Positions 43,331 to 53,647 of a stretch of 64,000 nucleotides of DNA are shown here, piece by piece. This DNA comes from Pseudoflavonifractor sp. (GTDB lineage: Bacteria > Bacteroidota > Bacteroidia > Bacteroidales > Muribaculaceae). The position numbers and the translations under genes are program-made. The stretch lies in NCBI GenBank assembly GCA_023667145.1, contig JAMPAQ010000001.1, positions 1,157,381 to 1,221,380 of the forward strand, written 5' to 3'. The stretch's first letter is position 1. The number at the start of each line of letters is the position of its first letter. The notes beneath the pieces were generated by a model. It had not been told where the DNA came from. It saw nothing but the letters and a program-made list of their open reading frames with translations, and searched no databases.

Positions 43331-44047
43331 ATGGAAAATACCTACACAGCGTCCCCCGAGACCGACCCGATATATGTCATCATCGTGGCAGCGGGCACGG
43401 GCAGCCGGTTTGGGGCCGACAAGCCCAAGCAGTACTGCGACCTCGCGGGACGCCCGGTGCTGATGCACACGATTGACGCCATGCGCGGGGCATTGCCCGA
43501 GGCACAGATCGCCGTGGTCATAAGCGAGGCGATGGAGAGCCTGTGGCTGGAGCTATGTGACAGGCATGGATTTGACTCGCCGATGACGGTCTACGGCGGT
43601 GCTACCCGCTGGGAGTCGGTAGGCAATGCCTTGCGGGCGCTCGGCATCACTACGGAGACTCCGGGCATAGTGGCAGTCCATGACGGGGCAAGGCCGCTTG
43701 CCCCCCGCGACATGACCCTGCGGGTGATAAACGCCGTGCCCGGTCACGACGGAGCCATACCCGCAGTACGCGTCACTGACTCACTGCGCGTCGTGCTGTC
43801 CGATGGCGGCTCAAAGGCGGTAGACCGGGCGCTCTACCGCGCCGTGCAGACACCCCAGGGATTCAAAGCCGGAGCGCTCGCCGGGGCATACGCCCTCCCC
43901 TATCGGGAGGAGTTCACCGACGACGCGTCGGTGATGACCGCAGCCGGACTGACCGACATCGTCATGGTCGAGGGGGACGAGCGCAACATAAAGATAACAC
44001 ATCCCGACGACATCAGAATCGCGGAAATAATGGCGGGAGACCGATGA
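43331..44047 (+). CDS. ispD: 2-C-methyl-D-erythritol 4-phosphate cytidylyltransferase
   Basis: 238 residues from the ATG at 43331, chosen to follow the promoter. The nucleotidyltransferase loop VIIVAAGTGSRFGADKPKQY binds CTP; HDGARPLAP and DRALYRAVQTPQGFKAGAL are further IspD motifs. It makes CDP-methylerythritol in the MEP isoprenoid pathway. It overlaps recG by four bases (ATGA). Confidence 0.96.
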   Translation: MENTYTASPETDPIYVIIVAAGTGSRFGADKPKQYCDLAGRPVLMHTIDAMRGALPEAQIAVVISEAMESLWLELCDRHGFDSPMTVYGGATRWESVGNALRALGITTETPGIVAVHDGARPLAPRDMTLRVINAVPGHDGAIPAVRVTDSLRVVLSDGGSKAVDRALYRAVQTPQGFKAGALAGAYALPYREEFTDDASVMTAAGLTDIVMVEGDERNIKITHPDDIRIAEIMAGDR

Positions 44048-46134
44048 GAGCGTTGCATGACCTCGACATAACCTACCTGAAAGGCGTGGGGCCCAAACGC
44101 GCCGAACTGCTCGACAAGCAGCTCAAGATAAAGACTTACCGTGACCTCATCTACCACTTCCCGACACGGTATGTCGACCGCTCGTCGATATACCGCATAC
44201 GCGACCTCGCGGGGGAGATGCCGTCGATACAGCTGCGGGGGCGGTTTGTCTCCTTTACCGAACAGGGGGAGGGAGCCAAGCGGCGGCTCGTCGGGCTATT
44301 CTCTGACGGCACGGGGACAATAGAGGTGGTATGGTTCAAGCGCACCGCCCAGATACGCCGCTCACTGCTGACGGGCAACGAGTATATCATATTCGGCCAG
44401 CCGTCATTGTTCAATAACCGCTGGAGTATGGTGCATCCCGAGGTGGACGGCGTAAACTCCACGGGGGCGATGCAGGGACTGCGGGGGGTATATCCGCTGA
44501 CTGAGCCGCTGCGCAACGCGGGATTCTCATCGAGGACACTGTTCACGCTCGTGCAGGGGGCGCTCGCCGCCGTGCCGCATGTGGAGGAGACCCTGCCCGG
44601 AGAGATAATCGGGAAACTCGGCCTCATGCCGCTACGCGAGGCTCTCGTGGCAGCACATAACCCGCAGTCGCCCGAGCAACTGCAACGCGCAAGGCTGAGA
44701 CTGAAGTTTGAGGAGCTGTTTTACATACAGCTCAACATGCAGCGGTATTGCCGCCGGCGCAAGGCCATGAGCGACGGATTCAGGTTTGCCCGCATAGGCC
44801 GGTATTTCAACAGTTTCTACACCCAATGTCTGCCGTTTGAGCTTACCGGGGCACAAAAGAGGGTCATCAAGGAGATCAGGGCCGACATGGGGTCGGGCCG
44901 GCAGATGAACCGGCTGCTCCAAGGGGATGTAGGGTCGGGAAAGACGCTTGTGGCGCTGCTGTGTATGCTCATCGCGCTCGACAACTCCACCCAGGCGTGC
45001 CTCATGGCCCCGACGGAGATACTCGCGACACAGCACTATGAGACCATACGCGACCTCGTGGCCCCGATAGGGGTCAACGTCAGGCTGCTCACCGGCTCGA
45101 CACGCAAGCGCGAGCGCGACGAGATACACAGCGCCCTGATGGACGGATCGCTCCACATACTGATAGGCACCCATGCCGTGATAGAGGATAACGTGCAGTT
45201 CCGCGACCTCGGGTTTGTGGTGATAGACGAGCAACATCGGTTTGGTGTAGCTCAACGTGCGCGGCTATGGAAAAAGAACTATACCCCACCCCACGTGCTG
45301 GTGATGACGGCCACCCCCATACCGCGCACCTTAGCCATGACAGTATATGGCGACCTCGACGTGTCGGTGATCGACGAGCTGCCCCCCGGACGCAAGCCGG
45401 TGGAAACACTGTTGCGCTATGACAACAGCCGCCTGGCCGTTTACCAGGCCATAGGACGGCAGCTCAAGCAGGGGCGGCAGGTCTATATCGTGTATCCACT
45501 GATAGAGGAGAATGAGAAACTCGACCTGCGCTCGCTTGAGGAGGGGTATGAGCTGATCAAGGAGACATTCCCGAGCTACCGGGTGGCCTACGTACATGGC
45601 AAGATGAAGCCGGCTGAGAAGGACCGGCAGATGGAACTTTTCGCCTCACACAAGGCCGACATACTTGTGGCGACGACCGTCATCGAGGTTGGTGTTAATG
45701 TGCCCAACGCGTCAACGATGCTCATCGAGAATGCCGAACGGTTTGGCCTGTCGCAGCTGCACCAGCTGAGAGGCCGCGTCGGACGCGGGGCCGACCAAAG
45801 CTACTGCATACTGATGACAAAAGTGAAGATAGCCCGCGAGACACGCCAGCGTCTCGAACTGATGACCTCGACCACCGACGGATTTGTCATAGCCGAGGCC
45901 GACCTGAAGATGCGCGGCCCGGGGGATATCGAGGGGACGTTGCAGAGCGGCGTGGCCTTTGACCTCAAGATCGCCAACCTCGCCACCGACGGACAAATCA
46001 TACAGATGGCGCGCGATGCAGCCGACGACCTGCTCGACACCGACCCGGGACTCACCGCCCCGGAACATGCCATGCTGCACCCCCAGCTGAAAAGACTGTT
46101 TAACAAAGCCATCGACTGGAGCCGCATCTCGTGA
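44044..46134 (+). CDS. recG: ATP-dependent DNA helicase RecG
   Basis: 696 residues. The N-terminal wedge/OB domain begins with LKGVGPKRAELLDK; the helicase core has Walker A GDVGSGKT (K300), the DEQH box (about 395), TATPIPRTLAM, and the C-terminal QLRGRVGRG and RGPGDIEGTLQSG motifs. It remodels stalled replication forks and Holliday junctions. The gene is translationally coupled to ispD, an arrangement of convenience rather than function. Confidence 0.97.
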   Translation: MRALHDLDITYLKGVGPKRAELLDKQLKIKTYRDLIYHFPTRYVDRSSIYRIRDLAGEMPSIQLRGRFVSFTEQGEGAKRRLVGLFSDGTGTIEVVWFKRTAQIRRSLLTGNEYIIFGQPSLFNNRWSMVHPEVDGVNSTGAMQGLRGVYPLTEPLRNAGFSSRTLFTLVQGALAAVPHVEETLPGEIIGKLGLMPLREALVAAHNPQSPEQLQRARLRLKFEELFYIQLNMQRYCRRRKAMSDGFRFARIGRYFNSFYTQCLPFELTGAQKRVIKEIRADMGSGRQMNRLLQGDVGSGKTLVALLCMLIALDNSTQACLMAPTEILATQHYETIRDLVAPIGVNVRLLTGSTRKRERDEIHSALMDGSLHILIGTHAVIEDNVQFRDLGFVVIDEQHRFGVAQRARLWKKNYTPPHVLVMTATPIPRTLAMTVYGDLDVSVIDELPPGRKPVETLLRYDNSRLAVYQAIGRQLKQGRQVYIVYPLIEENEKLDLRSLEEGYELIKETFPSYRVAYVHGKMKPAEKDRQMELFASHKADILVATTVIEVGVNVPNASTMLIENAERFGLSQLHQLRGRVGRGADQSYCILMTKVKIARETRQRLELMTSTTDGFVIAEADLKMRGPGDIEGTLQSGVAFDLKIANLATDGQIIQMARDAADDLLDTDPGLTAPEHAMLHPQLKRLFNKAIDWSRIS

Positions 46135-46199
46135 CCCTGTCACCCTGCCACGGCTTCCCCATGCCGGCGACATCCCTACCCTATCCGACCCCAAAATGA

Positions 46200-46234
46200 A
46201 TGGCGGGTGACCTCACGTGGAAGTCACCCGCCAT
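46200..46234. terminator. Bidirectional terminator between recG and the PUL
   Basis: ATGGCGGGTGAC (46200-46211) pairs perfectly with GTCACCCGCCAT (46223-46234) around an 11-nt loop. It is the only feature in the gap between convergent genes. Confidence 0.75.
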
Positions 46235-46257
46235 ATTAGCACTGTGTCGCTGTGGTA

Positions 46258-48426
46258 TCAGCGTACAAATACCTTGCTGACCTTGTCGCCCTGACGGCGG
46301 ATAAAGATACCGTTGGAGGGATTAGCGACGCGCACGCCCTGGAGATTGTAATACTCAACCTCGGTGTCATCAACGGCATTGACATTGTCAATGAGCGTGA
46401 GGGTACCGTCAGTCCAGAAGAAGATGTTGTCAACCTCAAAGGCGGGGAGCGTGGAGTTGGTGAGCGCAAGCTGGGTCACCTCCGTACCATAATCGGGATA
46501 ACCGAAATCGGAAAGGTCGAGGTTGATTGAGTTCCAGCTGCCGCCGGTAATCTCGACGGTCTTGTTGGGGGTATCGGTAGCACCGGCCCAGACGGGAGCG
46601 ATGGTGAGCGATCCGTCAACGTCAGAGTAGATGTCGAGGTGGAGCTTCCTGGCGTTCATCACATCTACATTGAGATTTACCAGACCGCCGTACTGTCCCT
46701 TATAGTTTGTGAACATGAGCACGGTGTTGCCATCCTCGTCCTTTATGGTCGAAGCCTTGGCCGATGAACCCCACGCGTCAAATGCCGGTATGGCATCGGC
46801 ACCGTATGTTGTGCAGAACACGGCCACGACCTTGTCGGCGGGTTCGGAGGGAACGGGAGCGGCGGGGAGAGTGCCGGTTGTCACAGAGACTGACTTGGCC
46901 TCACTGACATTCTTGCCGTCAGAGGCAGTTACCGCGAAATCGTAGGCGGTCTCGGGATTGAGGTCGGCAATGACATACTCGACTGTCTGGCCTGACTTGC
47001 CCGACACTGAATAGGTCTTATCGCCATCGGAGATGGTATAGTAGATGTCGTCACTCTTGTCGTCGGTAGCGGAGAGGGCGAGCGACACACTCGTCACGCC
47101 GGGGGTAGCCACGATGTCGGCAAGCACGGGAGCCGCCTCATCGCCCTCGACAAACGCGCCGGTGAAGTAGATGTTGGCAAGCAGTATATCGACTTTATTT
47201 TGCGCGTCAAAACGGACTGACAAGGTGTGGAGCATGGTCTCATCGGTGAGATCGACATCGATGCTGTTCCACTTGCCACCCTCAAGGGTGAAATCATTGT
47301 TGGCGGGGATTACCTTGGTTCTCTCAAATGTGACAGAACCCGTGGCATCCTTGGCGGCGAATATGTCAAGATGGAGCGTCTTGTAACCGGCTGCAGTGGG
47401 GTCAATGTCGGCATCCCATCCACCCGTTGTCGCAGTGTTGTAGAAGAAGACGCAACGTGTGTCGGTGAACTCCCGGGCAACCTCACCGTTGGCAAAGGTT
47501 ATCAAGCCGGCATCGACCGCGCCGCCGTTATAGGCGGTGACATATCCGGCTGTGGCGTTGTCGTCGGTGACAGTGTTGGTGAATATGGGGGTCTTGATGT
47601 CGGCCTCGGCGGGAGCGGCGGGAGCGGTGGCGGCATACACGGCGGCCGTGAGGGACTTGTCGCCGAGCTTGCACGTGAATGTTGCGCTCGTGCCCGAATT
47701 GATCGTGAGGATGCCATCGGTGTATGTTGCATTATCACTGACCGTGACCGTCACCTTGTCGGCGGCGATGTCGAGACCGTTCTGATTCTTGATGGAGAGG
47801 GTCATCGGGGTCTGCTGGCCGAGGACCACGATGCCGGGAGCGGCGGAGAATGTCGTAAGCTCATCCTCGGCGGGAGCGGTGGCGGCTATGGAGCGGATCT
47901 TGACACCCCAACCCCAGTTGGTGGCATCGGTAGGCTGGAAGACGAGATAGCGGCCCTTGCTGCCATCGGGAAGCATGGCTGTGTTGTTCTGATACTGACC
48001 GAGACCTGTAGCCGTATAGGTAGGTGCCGTCTCAAGTATCGCGGTCGTGGGCACCTCGTCAGTGAGGTAGATCGAGTAGGCGTTGGCAGCGGCGCCCTCC
48101 CATGTGGTGGTCACAAGAGCGACATCGGTAGTCTTCTCCATATCCACATAGAAACCCTGGATGCCGATGGCCTTGTTGGCATCGGTTGCCCAACCACCGC
48201 CATCCTCGGGAAAGAGGTAGACATTGGAGGTGTTGGTTGGGACAGCGACGAGCTTTGAGAGGTTGTCACTGACAAATGTGTAGGTGGCATCGGAACTACT
48301 TGTCCAGGTCTTGGCCTCACCGAGAGTATGTATCGGCTTCTCGGCCAACAGATTTTGAGCATCCACACCCTGAACCACTGCAACAGAAGCTAACAGAAAA
48401 CTTAGCTTGATAAAATTTCTCATCAT
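46258..48426 (-). CDS. Secreted multidomain protein, likely surface glycan-binding protein of the PUL
   Basis: 722 residues with a signal peptide (MMRNFIKLSFLLASVAVVQGVDAQ). An N-terminal discoidin-like part (to about residue 185) is followed by two similar jelly-roll modules (LHLDIFAAKDATGSVTF...GGKWNSIDVDLTD and LHLDIYSDVDGSLTIAP...GGSWNSINLDLSDF) separated by a fibronectin type III domain (about 435-530), and a sorting-like tail (VEYYNLQGVRV...GIFIRRQGDKVSKVFVR). It follows SusD, the usual place of a surface glycan-binding protein. Binding of a beta-glucan is inferred. Confidence 0.75.
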   Translation of the reverse strand: MMRNFIKLSFLLASVAVVQGVDAQNLLAEKPIHTLGEAKTWTSSSDATYTFVSDNLSKLVAVPTNTSNVYLFPEDGGGWATDANKAIGIQGFYVDMEKTTDVALVTTTWEGAAANAYSIYLTDEVPTTAILETAPTYTATGLGQYQNNTAMLPDGSKGRYLVFQPTDATNWGWGVKIRSIAATAPAEDELTTFSAAPGIVVLGQQTPMTLSIKNQNGLDIAADKVTVTVSDNATYTDGILTINSGTSATFTCKLGDKSLTAAVYAATAPAAPAEADIKTPIFTNTVTDDNATAGYVTAYNGGAVDAGLITFANGEVAREFTDTRCVFFYNTATTGGWDADIDPTAAGYKTLHLDIFAAKDATGSVTFERTKVIPANNDFTLEGGKWNSIDVDLTDETMLHTLSVRFDAQNKVDILLANIYFTGAFVEGDEAAPVLADIVATPGVTSVSLALSATDDKSDDIYYTISDGDKTYSVSGKSGQTVEYVIADLNPETAYDFAVTASDGKNVSEAKSVSVTTGTLPAAPVPSEPADKVVAVFCTTYGADAIPAFDAWGSSAKASTIKDEDGNTVLMFTNYKGQYGGLVNLNVDVMNARKLHLDIYSDVDGSLTIAPVWAGATDTPNKTVEITGGSWNSINLDLSDFGYPDYGTEVTQLALTNSTLPAFEVDNIFFWTDGTLTLIDNVNAVDDTEVEYYNLQGVRVANPSNGIFIRRQGDKVSKVFVR

Positions 48427-48562
48427 AATAAAGATTTTTGACTTGGCGCACTAACGTCGCCGCACTGTGTGTAATTAAATATATGAAATGAAGTAAATAA
48501 CATGACTTTTGGGAAACGGCGGCGGATATCGGAATCCGCCGCCGTGAGATATTGGAGCCGGT

Positions 48563-50215
48563 TTAGTAACCGGGGTTCTGCTTCACGTTGGGATTGAGAC
48601 GGCACTCCTTAGCCGGGTAAGGGAGACGCTCGTTGACACCGGCACGGAATCCGTTGGCAGGGTTGGATGACGCGTCAACAGCCGTCGTCCAGTCGGCCTG
48701 AAGGTTGAGGGTAATCTTACCCTGATCCTTGAGCACTGTGGCAGCCTCACCCCAGCGGACGAGGTCAAACCAACGGTTGTGCTCGTTGTAAAGCTCGCAA
48801 CGACGCTCAAGTTTGATCTGGTCGAGTGTCACAGAGCCGTAAGGAGCGGCCTGGGCACGGGTGCGCACCTCATTGACGTAGATAGCGGCCTGCCCAGGGT
48901 TACCGTTGCGGAAATGACACTCGGCAGCGTTGAGCAACACCTCGGCGTAACGCATATATCGGCCTGTTGTCTGACAGAATATATTCCAACCGCCATTGTC
49001 ATGCACCATGTCGGAGATGAGGAAACGGTTTTTCCAGTTGAAATACTGGTCATGTCCATGCAGGTAGGTGATCAGCTTCAGCTTCATGTCATTCTGGACA
49101 AAGTCGGAGGTCTTTATCACCTGATTGAGACGGTAACCGTTGACACCCTCACACTCGACAAACGCATCGTAAGCATCCTTGCGCGGGTTGCAGAATCCAT
49201 ATCCCGATGTGTTTATATCCTCGTAACCAGGACGGCGACCCGTGATAAGCTCGCCGGTATCCTCATCAATGCCGAGGATAGCGTTAAGACCGTTCCAGTT
49301 GAAAGCATCGTTGCGCCATCCGGGAGAGATGCAGATATAGGTCATGAAGTTCCACTTGACCTGATCGGTTGCATCGGAGGGAGCCTGAGTCTCAAGGATG
49401 CCCTCGCAGCTCCAGTTGGTGGCACTCTTGATGATGTCTTCGTAGGGACCGCGATAAAGGTCATACTTGCCGGAGAGTATCACCTCATCGAGTATACTGG
49501 CGGCATCGCCCCATTTGCCCTGGAACATGTAGACCTTGCCGAGCATAGCCTTGGCGGCCTCGTGGGTGATATAGGCCATCACCGACTTGTCATCAGGTCC
49601 GCTCTTGGTCTTGAGCGCGTTCATGTCAATCGCATGTTTGATATCCCTGGCCGCCTGCTCCATGCACGCTCCGTCAGCTGAATTGCTTACCTGGTATTCC
49701 TCGGGTTGCAGCAGGTGGTCTACGACAGGGGGATTGCCCCAGAATGCAGCGAGCCAGAAATGGGCAAAACCACGGAAGAAGTAAGCCTCGGCGACACAAC
49801 GACGCTTTACGGCGGTCTCGGGGTTCTCCTCGGTGAAGTTACCGACTTTCTCTATCACGAGATTGGAGGCGTAGATGAGATTGTAAAGCTCTGAGTAGTC
49901 ACTCTCGATGCGCGTGTTCTCCGAGTCAAAGCAATAGTTGTTGAGGTCATGATAGGCGACATCGTCACCTGCATCACTTCCACCACAATAGATGTCGTCA
50001 GAGAGCATGTTGGCAGTAAACGTGAGTCCGTTGAAGTTATAGAACCAATAATAGTATGCTCCGGAAATCGCGGCGAGCGCATCGTCATCGGTCTTATAGT
50101 ATGTGTCCTGCGAACCCATGTCGCCCTTTTTCTCGATATCGAGTTCATCCTCGCACGCCACAAACGGGAGACAGGCGGCAAAAATCAACAGGATTGAAAA
50201 TATTTTTCTTTTCAT
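48563..50215 (-). CDS. SusD/RagB-family nutrient-binding lipoprotein
   Basis: 550 residues with a lipoprotein signal (LLIFAACLPFVAC). The SusD fold is shown by ALAAISGAYYYWF near the start, the TPR-like VAEAYFFRGFAHFWLAAFWGNPPVV segment and the C-terminal RYAEVLLNAAECHFRNG, IKLERRCELYNEHNRWFDLVRWG motifs. It closes over the SusC channel and binds the glycan at the surface. It lies 27 nt after SusC. Confidence 0.96.
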   Translation of the reverse strand: MKRKIFSILLIFAACLPFVACEDELDIEKKGDMGSQDTYYKTDDDALAAISGAYYYWFYNFNGLTFTANMLSDDIYCGGSDAGDDVAYHDLNNYCFDSENTRIESDYSELYNLIYASNLVIEKVGNFTEENPETAVKRRCVAEAYFFRGFAHFWLAAFWGNPPVVDHLLQPEEYQVSNSADGACMEQAARDIKHAIDMNALKTKSGPDDKSVMAYITHEAAKAMLGKVYMFQGKWGDAASILDEVILSGKYDLYRGPYEDIIKSATNWSCEGILETQAPSDATDQVKWNFMTYICISPGWRNDAFNWNGLNAILGIDEDTGELITGRRPGYEDINTSGYGFCNPRKDAYDAFVECEGVNGYRLNQVIKTSDFVQNDMKLKLITYLHGHDQYFNWKNRFLISDMVHDNGGWNIFCQTTGRYMRYAEVLLNAAECHFRNGNPGQAAIYVNEVRTRAQAAPYGSVTLDQIKLERRCELYNEHNRWFDLVRWGEAATVLKDQGKITLNLQADWTTAVDASSNPANGFRAGVNERLPYPAKECRLNPNVKQNPGY

Positions 50216-50242
50216 GAAATTCTCTTTTGATGGTTAGGATGA

Positions 50243-53200
50243 TTAGAATGTGATATTGAATCCGACCACAACCTTCTTGGATGTCGGGTAGGTGCCGTAG
50301 TCGACACCTTGACCGTTGCCGTAGTTGGCCGCCACCTCGGGATCCATGCCGGGATAGCTCGTGAAGGTAAAGAAGTCATCAAGCGAGACGTAGGCGCGGA
50401 AATTCTCGACAAAAATCTTGCGCGTGAGGCTCTTGGGAATTGTATAGCCAAGCTGGAGCTGACGTATCTTGAAGAAGTCGCCGCTGAATACCATAGCGCT
50501 TGAATAGAGATAGTCGGAATAAGTGGTGCGTGCGCTCGGCAACTTGGCGGGATTGGACGGGCTGTTGACACCCTCTACCCAACGTCCGTCATAGAACACT
50601 TCCTTCATGCGGTTGGACGAGGTCTTGTCGGGACGCTGTATGGCCATGTACACATCGTTACCGGCTGTACCGCTACCAAAGAACGTGAAGTCAAATCCCT
50701 TGTAGGCGAGATTGATGGTGATACCGTAGGTCACATCGGGTATGGCGTCACCGATATTGGTCTTATCCTCGGGGGTAAGTCCCTCAACGCCATCGACCAT
50801 ATCGTCAAAGACTGCCTCGCCGGTCTCCTGATCGACACCGAGATACTTGTAGCCATAGAAGTGCCATACCTTATCACCCTCCTCAAAGAGCGTAAGTGTC
50901 TGTCCCGAGTAAGAGGCACCGTCGATGCGGGGCACGGAGGGATGCAACTCCTTTACCTTGTTATGGAGTGTCGAGAGGTTGGCACTGACACTGTAGGAGA
51001 AGTCGCCTACGCGGTCCTGCCATCCGAGATCAAACTCACATCCTGAGTTGAGCACGGTGCCGGCATTCATCGGGGATGTGGTGCCACCGAGCGAAAGCGA
51101 CGGGATTACCCCATAGAGGAGCAGACCCTCGGTCTTCTTCTGATAGTAATCAAACGAGAATGTCAGGCGGCTATTAAAGAAACGCGAGTCAAAGCCGAGG
51201 TCCCATTGCGCCATCTTCTCCCAACCAAGCTCGTCGTTACCCATGGTTGAGGGCATATATGTCATTGTATATTGATACTGGCCGTTGTAAGGCGTCGTCG
51301 TCGGGAAGTGGTAGTCCGTATTCCATGAATAACGCATCTCCTGGGCATTATATCCCTTGGGGTCGAGATGACGCGCTATGTTGGTCGAGTAAGAATAATT
51401 GGACAGGGCAGCCACCGATCCGTTCTTACCCCAGCTGCCACGGATTTTCAAGTAATCCATCGCGGGACGCGACCATCCCATAAAATCTTCCTGAGAGATG
51501 ACCCATCCGGCAGATACTGCGGGGAAGTAGCCCCAACGGTTCTTTCTGGAGAGCTTAGACAGGTCATAGGCATCAGCACGCAGAGATGCCTGAATCATGT
51601 ACTTGTTGTCGTAGTTGTAACCGACGCGTCCAAACCATGAGTACTGTGTCTCCTCGGTCTCGATGCCACCGACGGTGAGGTTGGCATTGGGGTTGGCAAA
51701 GTTGAGATAGCCCCAGTTGTCAAAGTCGAGGACGGGGAGCACAGCCACATTGACCGTGTTTCCATCGGCATCCTCAGTCGAGGTCGATGAGGCACCGCCG
51801 CTTGTAGTGCTGTAGCGGCTCTTGGAGAACGACATACCAGCCATGGCGGTCACGTTGTGGACCTTGTTGAATGTCTGGGCATAGTTGAAGAAGTTTTCCC
51901 ACTGATAGTAGATAGTCTGGCTGTTGCTCGCGCTTATGCCGGGGACACCGTTGGAGCGGGCACTTGAGCCAAAGTAAGGCAGACGCATACTGCGCTCATG
52001 GCCCGACCACAGGCGGTAACCGAAACGTGAGGTGAACGTAAGCGGCTTCCAGGGGTTGAAGTTAAGGTATGCGCTTCCGGTCACATTGTAACCCTCATTC
52101 TTGCTCTTTGTGTTGTCGCGCTGTATCATCGGATGCACGTTCTCGGCATCATAGTAGTTGGATATTCCGTAGTAATATCCGTCGGCGTTCTGCAACAGGT
52201 TGGCCTTGTTGGCAAGCATCTTTTCGGTCAGGTCGGCCTCGCTGTAGAGATTGGGGGTAAGGGGATCAAGGCAATATACCGAGCCCATCAGTGACGACAC
52301 ACCATCGTTGGCCGAGATGCTGCGCGTGTTATATTTCTCAAGCATCTGGGTAGTCCCGATCTTCAACCACGGCTTTATCTGATAGTCGGCATTGATGGTG
52401 GCGGTAAGACGCTGGTAATAGTCCTCATCGCCGGCTACAGGGCCATTGTTAGTGAGATAGCCCACAGAGGCATAAAGAGAGCCCTTGTCATTGGCGCCCT
52501 CAAATGTCACGTTGTGCTTGAACATGTTGCCGTGTTCAAAAGCCACGTCATACCAGTCGGTGTCGGTCTCGCCATTCCAACCGAGGTTGGTTATGTCCTG
52601 CGGCCCGTATATGCCGGCCTCCTCCATAAACTCGATATACTGTGCGGCATTGAGCATCTTGGGACGACGGCCAAACGACTGACCGGCCCACTGGAAGTCA
52701 TAGCGTATTGTACCCCAACCGTTGTTGCCCTTGGAGCCGGACTTTGTCGTGATGAGCACCACGCCATTGCCCGCCTGGGCACCATAGATGGCAGCAGAGG
52801 CGGCATCCTTGAGGACCTCCATCGACTCGATGTCGGCGGGGTCAATGCCGCTGATGTCGCTCAGGCGCACACCATCCACAACATAGAGGGGATCCATCGA
52901 CGAGTTTGACGAGTAACCGCGTACACGTATCTGCGGAGCAGAACCCGGAGCGCCCGAGGCGGTCACCACCTGCACACCCGAGGTCTTGCCCGAGAGGGCG
53001 GCCTGCGGGTTGGTTATGGTACGGTTCTCGATGTCACTGGCCTTCAGTGACGCAATGGCACCGGTGACATCGCTCTTTTTCTGCACGCCATAACCGATGA
53101 CGACCACGTCATCGAGCACCTGGGTATTAGGCTCAAGGGTAATCTTTATCTTACCATCGACCGCACCGATTGTCTTAGGCTCATAGCCCACATAAGAGAT

Positions 53201-53440
53201 GACAATCTTGGCACCCGGCTTGACGGTCAATGTAAACTCACCGTCATAGTTGGTCGAGGTACCCTGGGTGGTACCCTGTTCCATGACGGTGGCTCCGATG
53301 AGCGGCTCGCCTGTCTCATCGACAACGACACCGCTCGTGGTCCAACTCTGGGCAGCAGCTCCGAGAGCGAGGACGCACAGCATTGCAAAGGTCACCAACA
53401 ACCTGTTGCAACAATGCACAAACTCGAATTTCTTCTTCAT
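50243..53440 (-). CDS. SusC/RagA-family TonB-linked outer-membrane transporter
   Basis: 1065 residues. After the signal peptide comes a CarboxypepD_reg-like domain (VVDETGEPLIGATVMEQG...YDGEFTLTVKPGAKIVISYVGYE), then the SusC plug signature (DDVVVIGYGVQKKSDVTGAIASLK, QIRVRGYSS, IDPADIESMEVLKDAASAAIYGAQAGNGVVLITTKSG), then a long barrel. It imports oligosaccharides with SusD and TonB energy. It has its own -7 box and heads the SusC-SusD-binding protein unit. Confidence 0.97.
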   Translation of the reverse strand: MKKKFEFVHCCNRLLVTFAMLCVLALGAAAQSWTTSGVVVDETGEPLIGATVMEQGTTQGTSTNYDGEFTLTVKPGAKIVISYVGYEPKTIGAVDGKIKITLEPNTQVLDDVVVIGYGVQKKSDVTGAIASLKASDIENRTITNPQAALSGKTSGVQVVTASGAPGSAPQIRVRGYSSNSSMDPLYVVDGVRLSDISGIDPADIESMEVLKDAASAAIYGAQAGNGVVLITTKSGSKGNNGWGTIRYDFQWAGQSFGRRPKMLNAAQYIEFMEEAGIYGPQDITNLGWNGETDTDWYDVAFEHGNMFKHNVTFEGANDKGSLYASVGYLTNNGPVAGDEDYYQRLTATINADYQIKPWLKIGTTQMLEKYNTRSISANDGVSSLMGSVYCLDPLTPNLYSEADLTEKMLANKANLLQNADGYYYGISNYYDAENVHPMIQRDNTKSKNEGYNVTGSAYLNFNPWKPLTFTSRFGYRLWSGHERSMRLPYFGSSARSNGVPGISASNSQTIYYQWENFFNYAQTFNKVHNVTAMAGMSFSKSRYSTTSGGASSTSTEDADGNTVNVAVLPVLDFDNWGYLNFANPNANLTVGGIETEETQYSWFGRVGYNYDNKYMIQASLRADAYDLSKLSRKNRWGYFPAVSAGWVISQEDFMGWSRPAMDYLKIRGSWGKNGSVAALSNYSYSTNIARHLDPKGYNAQEMRYSWNTDYHFPTTTPYNGQYQYTMTYMPSTMGNDELGWEKMAQWDLGFDSRFFNSRLTFSFDYYQKKTEGLLLYGVIPSLSLGGTTSPMNAGTVLNSGCEFDLGWQDRVGDFSYSVSANLSTLHNKVKELHPSVPRIDGASYSGQTLTLFEEGDKVWHFYGYKYLGVDQETGEAVFDDMVDGVEGLTPEDKTNIGDAIPDVTYGITINLAYKGFDFTFFGSGTAGNDVYMAIQRPDKTSSNRMKEVFYDGRWVEGVNSPSNPAKLPSARTTYSDYLYSSAMVFSGDFFKIRQLQLGYTIPKSLTRKIFVENFRAYVSLDDFFTFTSYPGMDPEVAANYGNGQGVDYGTYPTSKKVVVGFNITF

Positions 53441-53513
53441 GCGATTTAGTAATTTAGGTTAGTAAGTTTTATTTCAGGTTACTTTGTCTCTTTTAAGGAA
53501 ACTAATTGTATCA

Positions 53514-53521
53514 CAAAAGTA
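53514..53521 (-). promoter_or_regulatory. -7 box of the SusC operon promoter
   Basis: Minus strand reads TACTTTTG, 73 nt before SusC. No -33 TTTG is seen at normal spacing, which fits a promoter that depends on an activator. Confidence 0.55.
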
Positions 53522-53579
53522 ATTAACTAAAATAGCGCGGCATCGGAGTAGTAGCCGCATGGTAAAGTCCAATCCATCA

Positions 53580-53613
53580 TGTTGCTGATAATCAAGCAAG
53601 ATTATCAGCAACA
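53580..53613. repeat. Perfect 14-bp inverted repeat
   Basis: TGTTGCTGATAATC (53580-53593) and GATTATCAGCAACA (53600-53613) with a 6-nt loop. It lies 35 nt past the GH128 stop and about 60 nt upstream of the SusC -7 box. No T run adjoins, so it may be a 3' stabiliser of the GH128 transcript or a regulator site for SusC. Confidence 0.65.
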
Positions 53614-53647
53614 AAGTAGATTTGAGACACATCCCTGTGATACACTG

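Noticed and set aside
47227..48258. 343-codon plus-strand frame
   Set aside because: Antisense to the binding-protein gene; composition is Gly/Val/Asp-rich in the way reverse frames of GC-rich genes are, with no motif.
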